Positions 22,101 to 34,900 of a stretch of DNA of 64,000 nucleotides are shown piece by piece. Within the stretch, counting starts at the first letter, position 1; every line of letters starts with the position of its first letter. A program made the translations under genes and the position numbers. Source of the DNA: Bolinopsis microptera. Taxonomy: Eukaryota > Ctenophora > Tentaculata > Lobata > Bolinopsidae. Where the stretch lies: assembly GCF_026151205.1 (NCBI RefSeq), contig NC_087083.1, positions 870,001-934,000 on the forward strand. The letters run 5' to 3'. The notes beneath the pieces were generated by a model that was not told where the DNA came from, made no database searches, and was given only the letters and a program-made list of their open reading frames with translations.

Positions 22101-23861
22101 TATAGCTATGGATGATGGGGTGTACTTTCCATTATTAGATATTTAGTAATTTTTAGCCAATCTTCATATTACTAGCAGATAAACACATTTCAATCACCCA
22201 CACAACAAATCCCACTTACCTGAAGCATCATAACCCGTTACACAGCTGAGCAGTATAGGAGTGTTGGGTTTTATTTCGTTCTTGGTTACAGAGTACAGGT
22301 CAAGTTGTTCTTCCTCCACAAACGACTCTCCTATAATATTTAATAAATTATAATTAATTAAAAATTAACATCATGGAGAAAAAATAAGATGGTACTCAAA
22401 CTTTGATGAGAGTAAATGTTACAACCATAATTCTTGGGAAAGCTGTATTCTCATCTGTAGTAAGCAGCAGTAAAAAATAATCACATAAAACTCAATATAC
22501 ATCGATGTTATGACGTCATATGAAAGCACGTCATGTGACACCATATCATGACGTCACGTGACACCATATCATGACGTCACGTGACAAAAAGATAATAACC
22601 CACCAAACACAGCTCCCACAAACTTCCTACAAGCACCGAAACACCTGTCCGGACGGAGCGTGGTAACACGTATATCAATCTTGTAGAGGGGGCACTTGTG
22701 TAGGGTCCCTGGTTTCTGCTCCTTCCCAGCATGGCTAGGGTTCAACTGAGGGGTGGGGTTTGAGGGAGGGGTTTTGAGGGGTGGGGGGTCCGAGGGGTTT
22801 GAGAGGTAAACAGGCAAACATACAAACAGCAGTTTTGCCACTAAAAATGGATATATTCGAACACACGAGTTGTTGTTTGTCCGAGTTTTTGAAAAACGAC
22901 CAGGCGCATGAACACAATCACACGAATAGACTGACAAACAGACACACAAAAACACGTATAAACAGACGCATAAACACACGTACGGATAGCTGGCTGACGT
23001 TCTGTAGCACTTCCTCAGAGTTGTTCTGGACAAAGGCCGCGAAACCCTTGAAAGGCTCTAAAGTGTTGGTTAGAGTGTGGATTGCTTGCACCTGCATGTT
23101 CGTAAATCCCTGGAAAATGTGGGAGTTTAGTATATATGAAGTCACGTGAGAATATGGTGAAGTCCCGGAGCTGCAATACAAATTGTCACATGCCACCGGC
23201 ACAAAACTTGATACTTTCATATATTGTAATCAAAGACTGTGTATCTGGTACATTGCGCATTATCCAAAACTTTGTTATTCAGCAAAAACTACTTGATCAA
23301 TAATCGTATCACTTTAATTACTTAATAATAAACTGTAATACTGTGAAACCATGATATGGGGAGGTCGGAGGGTCCTTCATCACCCGTTGTAGCTCTGAGT
23401 AAAGTAGTTAATTCAGCGTCCAGGTTAAGATTCCGCACTAGATTTGAGTAATTAAAAAAAGAATATTTGGACAGCAGTACGTTAGCGAATCAGTCTGTCC
23501 TTCTTCGAACATACACGTCCTGAGAGAGAGGTATAGTCAGTTGTGATAAGAAGGGGAGAAGGGGTCACAACATTCCTGCGTAAAAAGTCTAAAGAATTCT
23601 GTTTAAATATCACGAATGTAGCGATGACCTTCCAGAGATTAATACTACAAAAGTAAAACAACTCTAATGTTTGTCAGCACCATAAATAAATAAAAAACTG
23701 ACCGATGCCGAGTGAAGGCGACCAGTAAAGAGATCCAGTTGTTAAAATCTTGAGTCGCTCCGTGGTTTCCGCCGGTAACGTGTTCAGTTAACGTTAACTC
23801 TTACCAACCGACCAAAACATGTCCAGGAATACAACTAGGGGATGTGTTTTTAAAATTGTTA

Positions 23862-24150
23862 ATTATTAGTTAGTTAGTTTAGTTTAGTTAGTTAGTAGTT
23901 AGTAAGTAGTTTAGTTAGTTATTTAGTTAGTTAGTTAGTTAGTAGTTAGTTAGTTAGTAATTATTTATAGTGTATTTAGTTAGTAGTTAGATTAGTTCGT
24001 ATTAGAACGTTTAAATATTATTTAGTTATTAGTAATTAGATTAGTAGATTAGTTAGTCAGTTAGTTATTATGTAAGTAAGTAATTATATTATTTAGTTAG
24101 ATAGTTAGATCGTTAGATAGATAGTTAGTTAGTTATTTAGTTAGTTAGTT
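23862..24150. repeat. GTTA/TAGT tetranucleotide tract (left arm)
   Basis: Imperfect (TTAG)n in the intron between the exons 24210-24349 and 23703-23834. Right-arm match (CTAA)n at 28786-29080. Confidence 0.88.
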
Positions 24151-25375
24151 TGTTGTTTGTTTGGACATTTTGACTTTGTTTGTTTTTTGACATTGTTTGT
24201 TCTAGTTACCTGTAGAGAGTATTGGTACAGATAATGTATCTGATTGAGTGTCTCCATTGCAAAGAAGATACCAGAACACTGAACTGATAGAGGTCGGTAG
24301 ATGTTCGTCAAAGATTCCTCTTCGCCATCACTACATCCGTCTCATCAACCTAAATTAAAGAGATAATTACTATCGGAGAAAGTAAAGATAATACGAAGAA
24401 GCTTCTTTTTAAATAATGAAGCATTAAATTAACTCCCAATTTATTGCAAATAATTTTGTAAAACTAGCCGACATTAAAATCAAAGTCTCCTTGCCTCCTT
24501 TCCAATTACCACCTTAAACTGAAAACTTTACAATCCTACCCACTTTCTTGACTAACAGTGATAACAAATCAAACAACGATAAACACAAAAAAAAACAAGA
24601 GCTTACTCTGACAATTACAAAAAACACTTTTATAGATCGTTACCCACCTTCTGTTGTATCTCAGCTGCTTCTGACTTCAGAGTTTCTAGAGTTCCGATGA
24701 CTTTCTCATCCTCCAGAATACTTCCTGGACACAGAATAATTGTCTAATTAATAATTAATTAATAATTGTTTAGATGGGGTGACGTTATAACGTACTCCAC
24801 AAACTTATCTCGTTGATTTAAATTGAGAAACGATGATTCTCGGACTTATCCTAAATTTTCAGTGGACTTTTCCATTATTTTAGTTGAAATAACTAATCGT
24901 CACTAACTAATAAACTTACAACAGCTCCACCTAAATGCCACGAAACTACTCTGAAAGATAACGACAAAAGACACTTCGTACCTTAGCTACTCGTTAAGAG
25001 CAGCTAGCAGGGATTTCTCCAGATGTCGGAGCCTCACAGCGAACTCTCCCTGGAGCTTCAACAGGTCACTCCTCTTTTTGTCAACATCTGGTCTCTCTGA
25101 CTTCAACACTTCTGTTAGTGTGTTCAGTGTTCAAAAATAAATTAAGTTCGAAAGTATATTCCTAGATGCTAGAAGTCAGTAACTAGCGATGAAATTATTC
25201 CAATTTGTTATCGTAATTGAAATAAATGTAACACTATCAATACGGAAATTATCTAAAAGCATCAAAATCGGGAATGAGGGCAAACATTCGAAGTCTTTAC
25301 TGTTGTATATAATTATAATCCACAAACCCGATAAGCGAACGGACAAACAAATATACAAATTAACGAAAAATCGTA

Positions 25376-25580
25376 CACAAACACACAAACAAACGTACAA
25401 ACACACAAACAAGCATACAAACACACAAACAAACGTACAAACACACAAACAAACGTACAAACACACAAACAAACGTACAAACACACAAACAAACGTACAA
25501 ACAAACATAGAAACACACAAACAAACGTACAAACACACAAACAAACGTACAAACACACAAACAAACGTACAAACACACAA
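25376..25580. repeat. ~20-bp minisatellite ACAAACACACAAACAAACGT (left arm)
   Basis: About ten units immediately next to the donor of the exon 25583-25751. Right-arm match at 27352-27575. It produces open frames on both strands (Cys/Val/Phe-rich or Thr/Asn-rich) that are not genes. Confidence 0.9.
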
Positions 25581-26456
25581 ACCTGTTAGCACATGGCTCC
25601 TGAAGACTGCTTCTCGTCACCGTAAAGTTAACAAATCACCCTGAAGCACAGATCAGCGGAAGTCCAACCTGGGGTCACGTGTTTAGAGAGGAAATGTTGA
25701 AGGAGGGGAGAAGTCATATCTGTAACTCCGATTGTTAATCAGTACTCGGGCCTGGGGAGGGGAGGTTTGTGTTCTTGTAATTGAGGCTTGTTTAAAATTA
25801 GTTTAAAACTTGACTTTATTTATTTATTTGTTCTCGAGGGTTTATGGTTTTAAAAAAAAATTTAATAGTTTTAAGCTTTGATTTTCAACATTTATAAAAA
25901 GTCAACCAAAACGGCCGTTTATTTGTTTAACTGTAGAGCAAAAAATGTTCCCAGGAAGATCTCCAAACTTCAACTTATAAATAAAAAACAACCAAAAAAA
26001 CTACAAACCAAAATATTCAGACTACCATTAATCAGCTTGATCTTGCTCTAAAGTTTCCTTAACTAAAAAAAACCCACACTCGTACAACCCCACTTTATAT
26101 CGACAGAATGTCACCTAAAGTAAAGTACGACCCCACTAACCTCCAGTACGTCTCAACTCTCTATTAAGAACAGGATTGAGAATAGCATCGTAATTCTCAC
26201 AGTCCTGAACCAGGATTGTATTACCGAACCTCAGCGCTGACTCCAGGTTTTTACGGAAACTGTCATCCAGGAAACTACTCTTCATGATCTTCTTATCTCT
26301 GAGCAGGTTAGGTTAGGGAAGGAGAGAAATAGTTTGAAAGGGGGTGGTGGGGGGTTAGGATTAAAAAAGGTAAAAAGGTTGTACAAACAAAATATACCCA
26401 AAGGTGGTTCCTTTGCGATAGTCAAAACGCGACAACAGCGCAGGATGGCGACCAAT

Positions 26457-26471
26457 AGCGCGTATAGCGCT
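26457..26471. other. Axis of the giant inverted repeat
   Basis: AGCGC - GTATA - GCGCT. On both sides the arms begin at once with 80-90% matching sequence and no unique spacer. Around it the arms are imperfect (AACAGCGCAGGATGG against AAATAGCGCTGGATGG), more than expected from allelic difference. Confidence 0.9.
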
Positions 26472-26636
26472 AGTTGTCTCCATCCAGCGCTATTTGTCGC
26501 GTTTTTGACTATCCGCAAAAGAACACCTTTGGGTAGATTTTGTTTGTACAACCTTTTTACCTTTTTTAATCCTAACCCCCCCACCACCCCCTTTCCAACT
26601 ATTTCTCTCCTTCCCTAACCCTAACCCTCTCCTCAG

Positions 26637-28788
26637 AGATAAGAAGATTATGAAGAGCAGTTTCCTGGATGACAGTTTCCGTAAAAACCGGAGTCAGCAC
26701 TGAGGTTCGGTAATCCAATCCTGGTTCAGGACTGTGAGAATTACGATGCTATTCTCAATCCTGTTCTTAATAGAGATTGAACGTACTGAGTTAGTGGGTC
26801 GTACTTTACTTAGGATGATCATTCTGTTCGTTATACAGTGGGGTTGTACGAGTGTGGGTTTTTTTTAGTTAAGGAAACTTAGAGCAAGATCAGCAGATTA
26901 ATGGTAGTCTGAATATTTGTTTGGTAGTTTTTTTGTTGTTTTTTATTTATAAGTTGGAAGGTTGAGATCTTCCTGGGAACATTTTTTGCTCTACAGTTAA
27001 ACAAATAAACGGCCGTTTTGGTTGACTTTTTATAAATGTTGAAAATCAAAGCTTAAAACTATTAAATTTTTTTTAAAACCATAAACCCTCGAGAACAAAT
27101 AAATAAATAAAGTCAAGTTTTAAACAAATTTTAAACAAAACCCTCAATTACAAGAACCACAAACCTCCCCCCTTCCCAGGCCGAGTACTGATAACAATCG
27201 GAGATACAGATATCGACTTCTCCCCCTCCTTCAACATCTTCCTCTCAACACGTGACCCCAGCGTGGACTTCCCGCCTGACCTGTGCTCCAGGGTGACTTT
27301 TGTTAACTTTACTGTGACGAGAAGCAGTCTTCAGAGCCAATGTGCTAACAGGTTTGTGTGTTCTACGTTTGTTTGTGTGTTTGTACGTTTGTTTGTGTGT
27401 TTGTACGTTTGTTTGTGTGTTTGTATGTTTGTTTTTACGTTTGTTTGTGTGTTTGTACGTTTGGTTGTGGGGTTTGTACTTTGTTTGAGTTTTGTACTTT
27501 GTTTGTGTGTTTTGTATGCCTTGTTTTGTGTGTTTGTACGTTTTGTTTTGTTTTTGTAAGAATTTTCGTTAATTGTATATTTGTTTGTCCGTTCGCTTAT
27601 CGGGTTTGTGGATTATAATTATATACAAGCAGAAAGACTTCGACTGATTCTGCCCTCATACGATTTTGATGCTTTTAGATAATTTCCGTATTGATAGTGT
27701 TACATTTATTTCAATACGAATAACAAATGGAATCAATTTCATCGCTAGTTACTGAACTCTAGCCTCTAGGAAATATACTTTCGAACTTAATTTATTTTCT
27801 GAACACTGAACACCCCGTCACAGAGTGTTGAAGTCAGAGAGACCAGATGTTGACAAAAAGAGGAGTGACCTGTTGAAGCTACACGGAGAGTTCGCTGTGA
27901 GGCTCCGACATCTGGAGAAATCCCTGCTAGCTGCTCTTAACGAGGCTAAAGGTACGGGAAGTGTCATTTTGTAGTATCTTTCAGAGTAGTTTCAGTGGCA
28001 TTTTAGAGGAGCTGTTGTAAGATTTATTTAGTTAGGACGATTAGTTATTTCAACTAAAATAATGGAAATAGTCCACTGAAAATTTAGGATAAATCCGAGA
28101 ATCATCGTTTCTCAATTTAAATCAACGAGATAGAGTTTGTGGAGTACGTTATAACGTCACCCCATCTAAACAATTATTAATTAATTATTAATTAGACAAT
28201 TATTCTGTGGCCAGGAAGTATTCTGGGAGGATGAGAAAGTCATCGGAACTCTAGAAACTCTGAAGTCAGAAGCAGCTGAGATACAACAGAAGGTGGTAAC
28301 GATCTATAAAAGTGTTTTTGTAATTGTCAGAGTAAAGATCTAGTATTATTAGTGTTAATCGTGTTTGATTTGTTAGCACTGTTAGTCAAGAAAGTGGGTA
28401 GGATTGTAAAGTTTTCAGTTTAAGGTGTAATTGGAAAGGAGGCAAGGAGATTTGATTTTAATTTCGGCTAGTTTTTACAAACATTATTTGCAATAAATTT
28501 GATTTAATTTAATGCATCATTATTTTAAAAAGCAGCTTCTTCGTATTATCATTACTTTCTCCGACTAGTAATTATCTCTTTAATTTAGGTAGAAGAGACG
28601 GATGTAGTGATGGCGGAAGTTGAATCAGTGACGAACATCTACCGACCTCTATCAGTTCAGTGTTCTGGTATCTTCTTTGCAATGGAGACACTCAATCAGA
28701 TACATTATCTGTACCAATACTCTCTACAGGTAACTAGAACAAACAAAGTCACAAACAAACAAAGTCAAAAAGTCACAAACAAACAAAC

Positions 28789-28848
<60 letters not shown>

Positions 28849-28872
28849 CAACAACATACTTACTAACAAACT

Positions 28873-28903
<31 letters not shown>

Positions 28904-31900
28904 TCCTAACTATCTAATAACTAAATAACTTACTAACAACTAACTAACTAAATAACTAACTAAATAACTACATAACTTTACTAACTACTAACTAACTATC
29001 TAACTAACTAACTAACTAACTAACTACTAACTTACTAACTAACAAATAACTAACTAACTAACCTAACTAACAAACTAACAATTTTAAAAACACCATGCCT
29101 CCTCAGTTCTTCCTGGACATGTTTGAGTCGGTTGTTAAGAGTAACGTTAACCTGAACAACGTTACCGGAACCACTGAGAGACTCAAGATTATAACAACTG
29201 ATCTCTTTACTGTCGCCTTCACTCGCATCGGTCAGTTTTTAATTATTTATGTGCCTGACTAAACATTAGAGTATTTTACTATGTAGTAATAACTCTGGAA
29301 GGATCATCGCTATTCGTGATATTTAAACAGAATTCTTTAGACTTTTTACGCAGGAATGTTGTGACCCCTTCTCCCCCTTCTATCACACGGACAATACCTC
29401 TCACTCCGACGTGGGTATTTCGAAGAAGACAGACTGATCCTAGCTAACGTACTGTGTCAAATATTCCTCAAATCTAGTGGGAATCTTAACCTGGACGCTG
29501 AATTTAACTACATACTCAGAGCTACAACCGGGCTGATGAAGGACTCCGACCTATCAAGGTTTCAACAGTATTACAGTTAATTAATTAAGTAATTAAGTGA
29601 TACAATTATTGATCAAGTAGTTTTTGCTGAATAACAAAGTTTTGGATAATGCGCAATGTACCAGATACACAGTCTTTGATTACAATATTTGAAAGGTTCA
29701 AAGTTTTGTGCGGTGTGACAATTTTTATTAGCAGCTCCCGGTGACGTCACCATATTCTCACGTGACTTCATATATACTAAACTCCCACATTTTCCAGGGA
29801 TTTACGAACATGCAGGTGCAAGCAATCCACACTCTAACCAACACTTTAGAGCCTTTCAAGCGGTTTCGCGCCTTTGTCCCAGAACAACTCTGAGGAAGTG
29901 CTACAGAACGCAGCCATCTATCCGTACGAGGTTTAAGGCTCTGTTTCTACGTGTTTTTTGTGTGACTGTTTGTCAGTCTATTCGTGTGATTGTGTTCATG
30001 CGCCTGGTCGTTTTTCAACCTCGACAAACACAACTCATGTGTTCGAATATATCCATTTTTAGTGGCAAAACTGCTGTTTGTATGTTTGCCTGTTTACCTC
30101 TCAAACCCCTCGGACCCCCACCCCTCAAAACCCTCCCCTCAAACCCCCACCCCCTCAGGTTGAACCCCTGCCATGCTGGGAAGGAGCAGAAACCCAGGAC
30201 CCTATCACAAGTGCCCTCTACAAGATGATATACGTGTACACGCTCCGTCCGGACAAGGTGTTCGGTGCTTGTAGGAAGTTTGTGGGAGCTGTGTTTGGTG
30301 GGTTATTATCTTTAGCACGTGAAAACCGTTATTCATGAAATGGTGTCACGGACTCCATGATTGGTTCACATGACGTGCTTTCATATGACGTCCATAACAT
30401 CGAGTATATTGGAGTTTTAATGTGATTATTTTTCTGCTGCATACTACAGATGAAATCATCTTTCCAAGAATTATGGATGTAACATTTACACTCATCAAGT
30501 TTGAGTACCATCTTATTTTTTCTCTCATGAATGTTACTTTTAATTAATTATATTTATTAAATATTTATAGGAGAGACCGTTTTTGTGGAGGAAAACAACT
30601 TGACCTGTACTCTGTAACAAAGAACGAAATAAAGCCCAACACTCCTATACTGCTCAGCTGTGTAACGGGTTATGATGCTTCAGGTAAGTGGGATTTGTTG
30701 TGTGGGTTGAATTGAAATGTGTTTATATTGCTAGATAATATGCTGATTGCTAAATATTACTAAATATTCTAATAATGGATAAGTTACACCCACATCCATA
30801 GCTAATATGTAAACTTTTGGCTACATTCCACTGTTTCTTCTAAAATAACAGAAACTGGCTACATTCCCTGTTTCTTCTAAAATAACAAACTTTTGGCTAA
30901 CCATTCCCACAGTTACTTCTAAAATAACGAAACTTTTGGCTACACCCACTGTTTCTTACTAAAAATAACAGAAACGTTTGGCTGACATTCCACAGTTTCT
31001 TCTAAAATAACAGAACCGTGGCTCATTCCACAGTTTTCTTCTAAAATAACAGCTACATTCCACTGTTTCTTCTAAAATAACAGCTACATTACACCACTGT
31101 TTCATCCCCCACCTTAAAAAAAAACATTATAAACAGAAAAAAACCTTTTGTCTAGATTCCACTGTTTCTTCTAAAATAACAGAAACTTTGGCTACATGCT
31201 CTGGTTTTCTTCTAAAATAACAGAACTTTTGGCTTGATGAAGCAATTAGACACCATACTAACCACCTCTCTCCAGGAAGAGTAGAAGACATGGCCACCAA
31301 CCAGAAGCAAGCTCTCTCCAACATAGCATTGTGTAGTGCTGAAGGGTTCGCTCTGGCTGAGAAGGCTATCAATGCTGCCAGCAAGAACGGAAAGTGGGTC
31401 ATGCTCAAGAATGTACATCTAGCTCCAGGTACTATATCTTGTGGAAATTATGTGTAGAAAGTCACTACCAGATTAAGGTTGCCGAGATAATCATACTAAG
31501 CCACTATCAAGTCACTAACAATCAATAATAGCACTAACAAGCCACAAACAAGTCAATAATAAGTCACTAACATGCCCCCACTAACATGCCACTAACAATC
31601 ACTAAAGCAAGTCACTAGCAAGTCACAACAAGTCACTAAAAGTCCCCACCAAGTCCTACAAGTCACTAACAAGTCACTAACAAGCCACTAACAAATAATA
31701 TCCAGGTTTGGTTAGTACAGTTAGAGAAGAAACTACACGCTCTAAAAGCTCACCCTAACTTCCGCCTCTTCCTCACTCTGGAGGTTACTCCTAAAATACC
31801 TGTTAACCTGCTCAGGGCAGGGAGGATCCTTACATTCGAGCCTCCAGATGGTGAGTGGTGGTTATTGTGTAACGTCATTGTATTGTCACGTGACGTCATC

Positions 31901-34900
31901 ATGTTTTCACTTGACGATATTATATTGTTATGAAATCGCGATCCTCATCCATTTTTATCGTTCTTTTCCAGCCAGACGTCGCCTTGCGCAAAATCTGGTT
32001 TTGTTTAATAATATCATTAAAAATCTCAATATGTTAATTTATAAATATGCCAAAAATGCAAGTAGTGAACATCCTCATGTATCAGCAAATATGTGCGTAC
32101 ATTCACGTATCTTCCGCTAACCGTGTCAACAAGTCCCCTAACGAAAGGGCCCGGATGTACTTCTTGTTGGCTTGGTTCCACGCCATCATCCAGGAGAGAC
32201 TCAGGTACGTCGTGTCACGTGACGTCGTCAAACTGTCACGTGACGTCATTATATTGTCACGTGACCGCCATAACAAATTTCAACGCGCTCACAACTACCA
32301 TCTTCCTTTTTTTCGCCTATACAAATGCAACAGAACCCCCTTCTAATAGAATTGTAGTGATTTTTTAGTGTAAAACACGTGACGTCATCACACTGTCACA
32401 TGACATCATCACACTGTCCCGTGACGTCATCCACACCAATACAGGACACACCGCTTGGCTGGTCCAAGAAGTACGAATTCAACGAGTCTGATCTAAAGTG
32501 TGCTTGTGATACCATTGACCGCTAGATCGACGACACTGCTGAAGGTTCGTACCTTTGATACTGGCGTTTCTATAAAGCCCTCACTTAGGGTATACTTAGG
32601 GTCGACAACCCCAAAAGTCTACCCTCATAGTCGAGCTTTTTACATTCTGCCACTTGATTGACATTTTAAAATACCCTAATTTAACTGGTCCCAATTTGGT
32701 TGCTTGTTGATGTTCTGTAAAAAGCAAAGAATAGTTCGAAGAAACCCTCAGATATAAAAACTAACAACCAATTAAACTTCTTAACCAATTAATTAAACTT
32801 ATTAACTAATTACCGAATGTTCAGGTAGAGACAACTTACCACCCAACAAGATTCCCTGGGATGCTCTAGGTACTCTCATGTCACAGAGTATTTATGGGGG
32901 CCGCATCGACAACAACTTTGACCAGCTTCTCATGAACGACTTTGTCAAGTAAGTTAAGGAGATTAGTTACACTAATTACAACTAATTACACTAATTATAC
33001 CAATTACACTTGCTTTGTGGATTTTAATGCCACTCCGAGTTTTCCAACAATTAAATAACTAAACTTGCAACAAGGTAAAAACTAAAATTCCTTCAGGCGT
33101 ATTTTCCAGCCTGCCACATTCGAATCTGACTTCCTTCTAGTAGATAAGGTGGACGAGTCTGGGAATAAACTTGTTATACCTGACGGTTTGAGGTGAGATC
33201 ACGTGTCATTAATTATTGTAAATTATTACTAATTGTCATTAACTATAATAATTGATAAATCAATTATAATAATGAATTATTAATTATAATTCACTTATTG
33301 ATAACGAACTGCTTAACTGTACTTTTTCAAGACATTGAAATTAAAACAAATTATCCATTACTCACCATAATATAATCAGCTTTAACCAAGCCTTAACCAC
33401 GACATCATCTAAAACTCTTCTCCCTCCACAGAAGAGAAGATTTCCTCCGTTGGATGCACAAGTTACCGGACACACAGACCCCTGCCTGGTTGGGACTGCC
33501 CAATAACGCTGACCAGGTCATCCTCCAGACCAAGGCTAACTCCTTCGTGCAGAAGTTGCTGAAGATGCAGGCTGTGACGGACGATGAAGGACCTTGCTTA
33601 TCAAAGTAAGTGTCGTGTGACAGGATCACGTGGTGAAGGTATTGTCACTGACTTCATTGGCTTGTCACGTGACGTCAATGGATTGTCACGTGATATAATA
33701 AAGTTTAAACGTCATCCCAAATCCCTCATAACCTCAATTCCAATCACTAAATCACAAGATTCTCAATTGCAATCACACGAGTGCAAGTGTGAATAAAACT
33801 TGATCCAGCTGACTCGTGACTCACCAAATTGTCACGTGATATCCAGGGAATTGTCCGTGTAAACCCTGTCGTGTGAACGTCAGCTGTATTTACAGAGATC
33901 AAAAATGAGCTCGTGGTTTACCGTGGTCAAATGGCATATTTGAGTTTATTCATGTTTTCAGAGTAGAAGCAGTTACAAAACTGTTTCTGTTATTTTAAAC
34001 TTACTTTTTAAGTTAACCCGTGAATAGTTGCTGCTGCCTTTTGTGCAATAGAAGAAGACACCTTCCAAACACTTCTTATTTATAAATTTGATTGGTAACA
34101 CTAAAAAACCCCCCCCCCTTTTGAATAACAAGCTATGTAGACTAAGAAGATTAATATGTCATGCTATTTAAAAAGGATCTGAGAAAACAAAGTTATCAAT
34201 TAAATATGTTTTCATAAACCTGCTTGAAAAAGAAACCTGCAATTTCTTACGATACTAAAAACCTTCAAATGTCTTTTAACATATTTTTAGTCCAGCAACT
34301 ATTCGCGGGATAACATTTAGGGGGAGGGGGGGGGGGGCTGCGAGGGATATTGTTTTCTAGTTACATATCACAGTCAATAGTGAACAATGCTCCTTGCAAA
34401 CCCCCGCCTCCCCCCCCCCCTCTTTCTTCACCAAGCTTTCAGGGCTGTGGTCATGTTACCGGTTAAATGACCGGTATCAGGATCACAGCTCAACTTTATT
34501 ACAACCGCCAGTCACTGCCAGTGTCAATAAATGTGTGATATCATAGATACATGTTAGAGTTTTAATTAATTAATTCTGTCGCATAATTACCTAAATTTAT
34601 GTAAATACTCCGTTTGGGGTTATTGATGGTGGTGTACTATGGAACACGTAAACAAAGTAATGTTACTTGTCTTTCAAACATCTTTAATCTTTACAGCTAT
34701 ATTTGCTATATATAGCTGCGGTGCTGTGCTCTTTCATTTAGTGTATGGGAAAATGGAGATAAGATACGGCCTCTAACGGACGCTGTAGGGGGGGGGTACA
34801 CTTACACTACAGTGTACCTCCCCCCCCCCCCCCCCCCGCCGCGTATGGGCACGGTTTAGTGGCTGTGGTAAGACGTATAAAGGCCATACCTGATCAACCA

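Larger units (their letters stand above)
281..26298 (-). pseudogene. DYNC1H1-like: Cytoplasmic dynein heavy chain, C-terminal part (left-arm copy, incomplete)
   Basis: Mirror copy of the right-arm gene. Exons on the minus strand, 5' to 3': 26141-26298, 25583-25751, 24982-25111, 24648-24724, 24210-24349, 23703-~23834, one degraded near 23380-23560, 22980-23109, 22604-22745, 22220-22330, ~21506-21658, 21081-21222, 20718-20846, 20378-20480, 19985-~20114, 19744-19838, 19323-19493, 1229-1360, 660-879, 281-372. The exon matching 37051-37158 is missing (its place, 16255-16372, holds ~120 unrelated bases), as are the last two exons. Exons 26141-26298, 24648-24724, 22980-23109, 22220-22330 and the three outermost read cleanly; most others have one or more indels or a stop (TAG in the 24982-25111 exon). 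Classed as broken, but the breaks may be sequencing or assembly errors rather than decay, since the right arm is usually intact where this copy fails and vice versa. Confidence 0.8.
40..26463. repeat. Left arm of giant inverted repeat
   Basis: Reads as the reverse complement of 26465-50441. Landmarks pair across the axis: dynein exons 660-879 and 49579-49798, esterase B 2228-3886 and 46094-47752, esterase A 9990-11645 and 41334-42989, tiny gene 8727-9280 and 43706-44260. Outer parts differ mainly by substitutions, microsatellite length and a few insertions. The inner part (about 19-26 kb) also differs by many 1-2 base indels, which look like uncorrected read errors. The arm is ~2.5 kb longer than its partner largely because of three insertions (5398-8266, 12292-13190 plus the adjoining repeat, 13896-14192). 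Confidence 0.95.

Noticed and set aside
25176-25644. Open frames on both strands rich in Cys/Val/Phe/Leu or Thr/Asn/Gln (also 27263-27618)
   Set aside because: They read through the 20-bp minisatellite next to a dynein exon; the exon ends at the donor and the rest is repeat translation.
26282-26618. Opposed ~95-codon frames over the palindrome axis
   Set aside because: They are mirror translations of the inverted repeat, partly overlapping the dynein exon; no domain.
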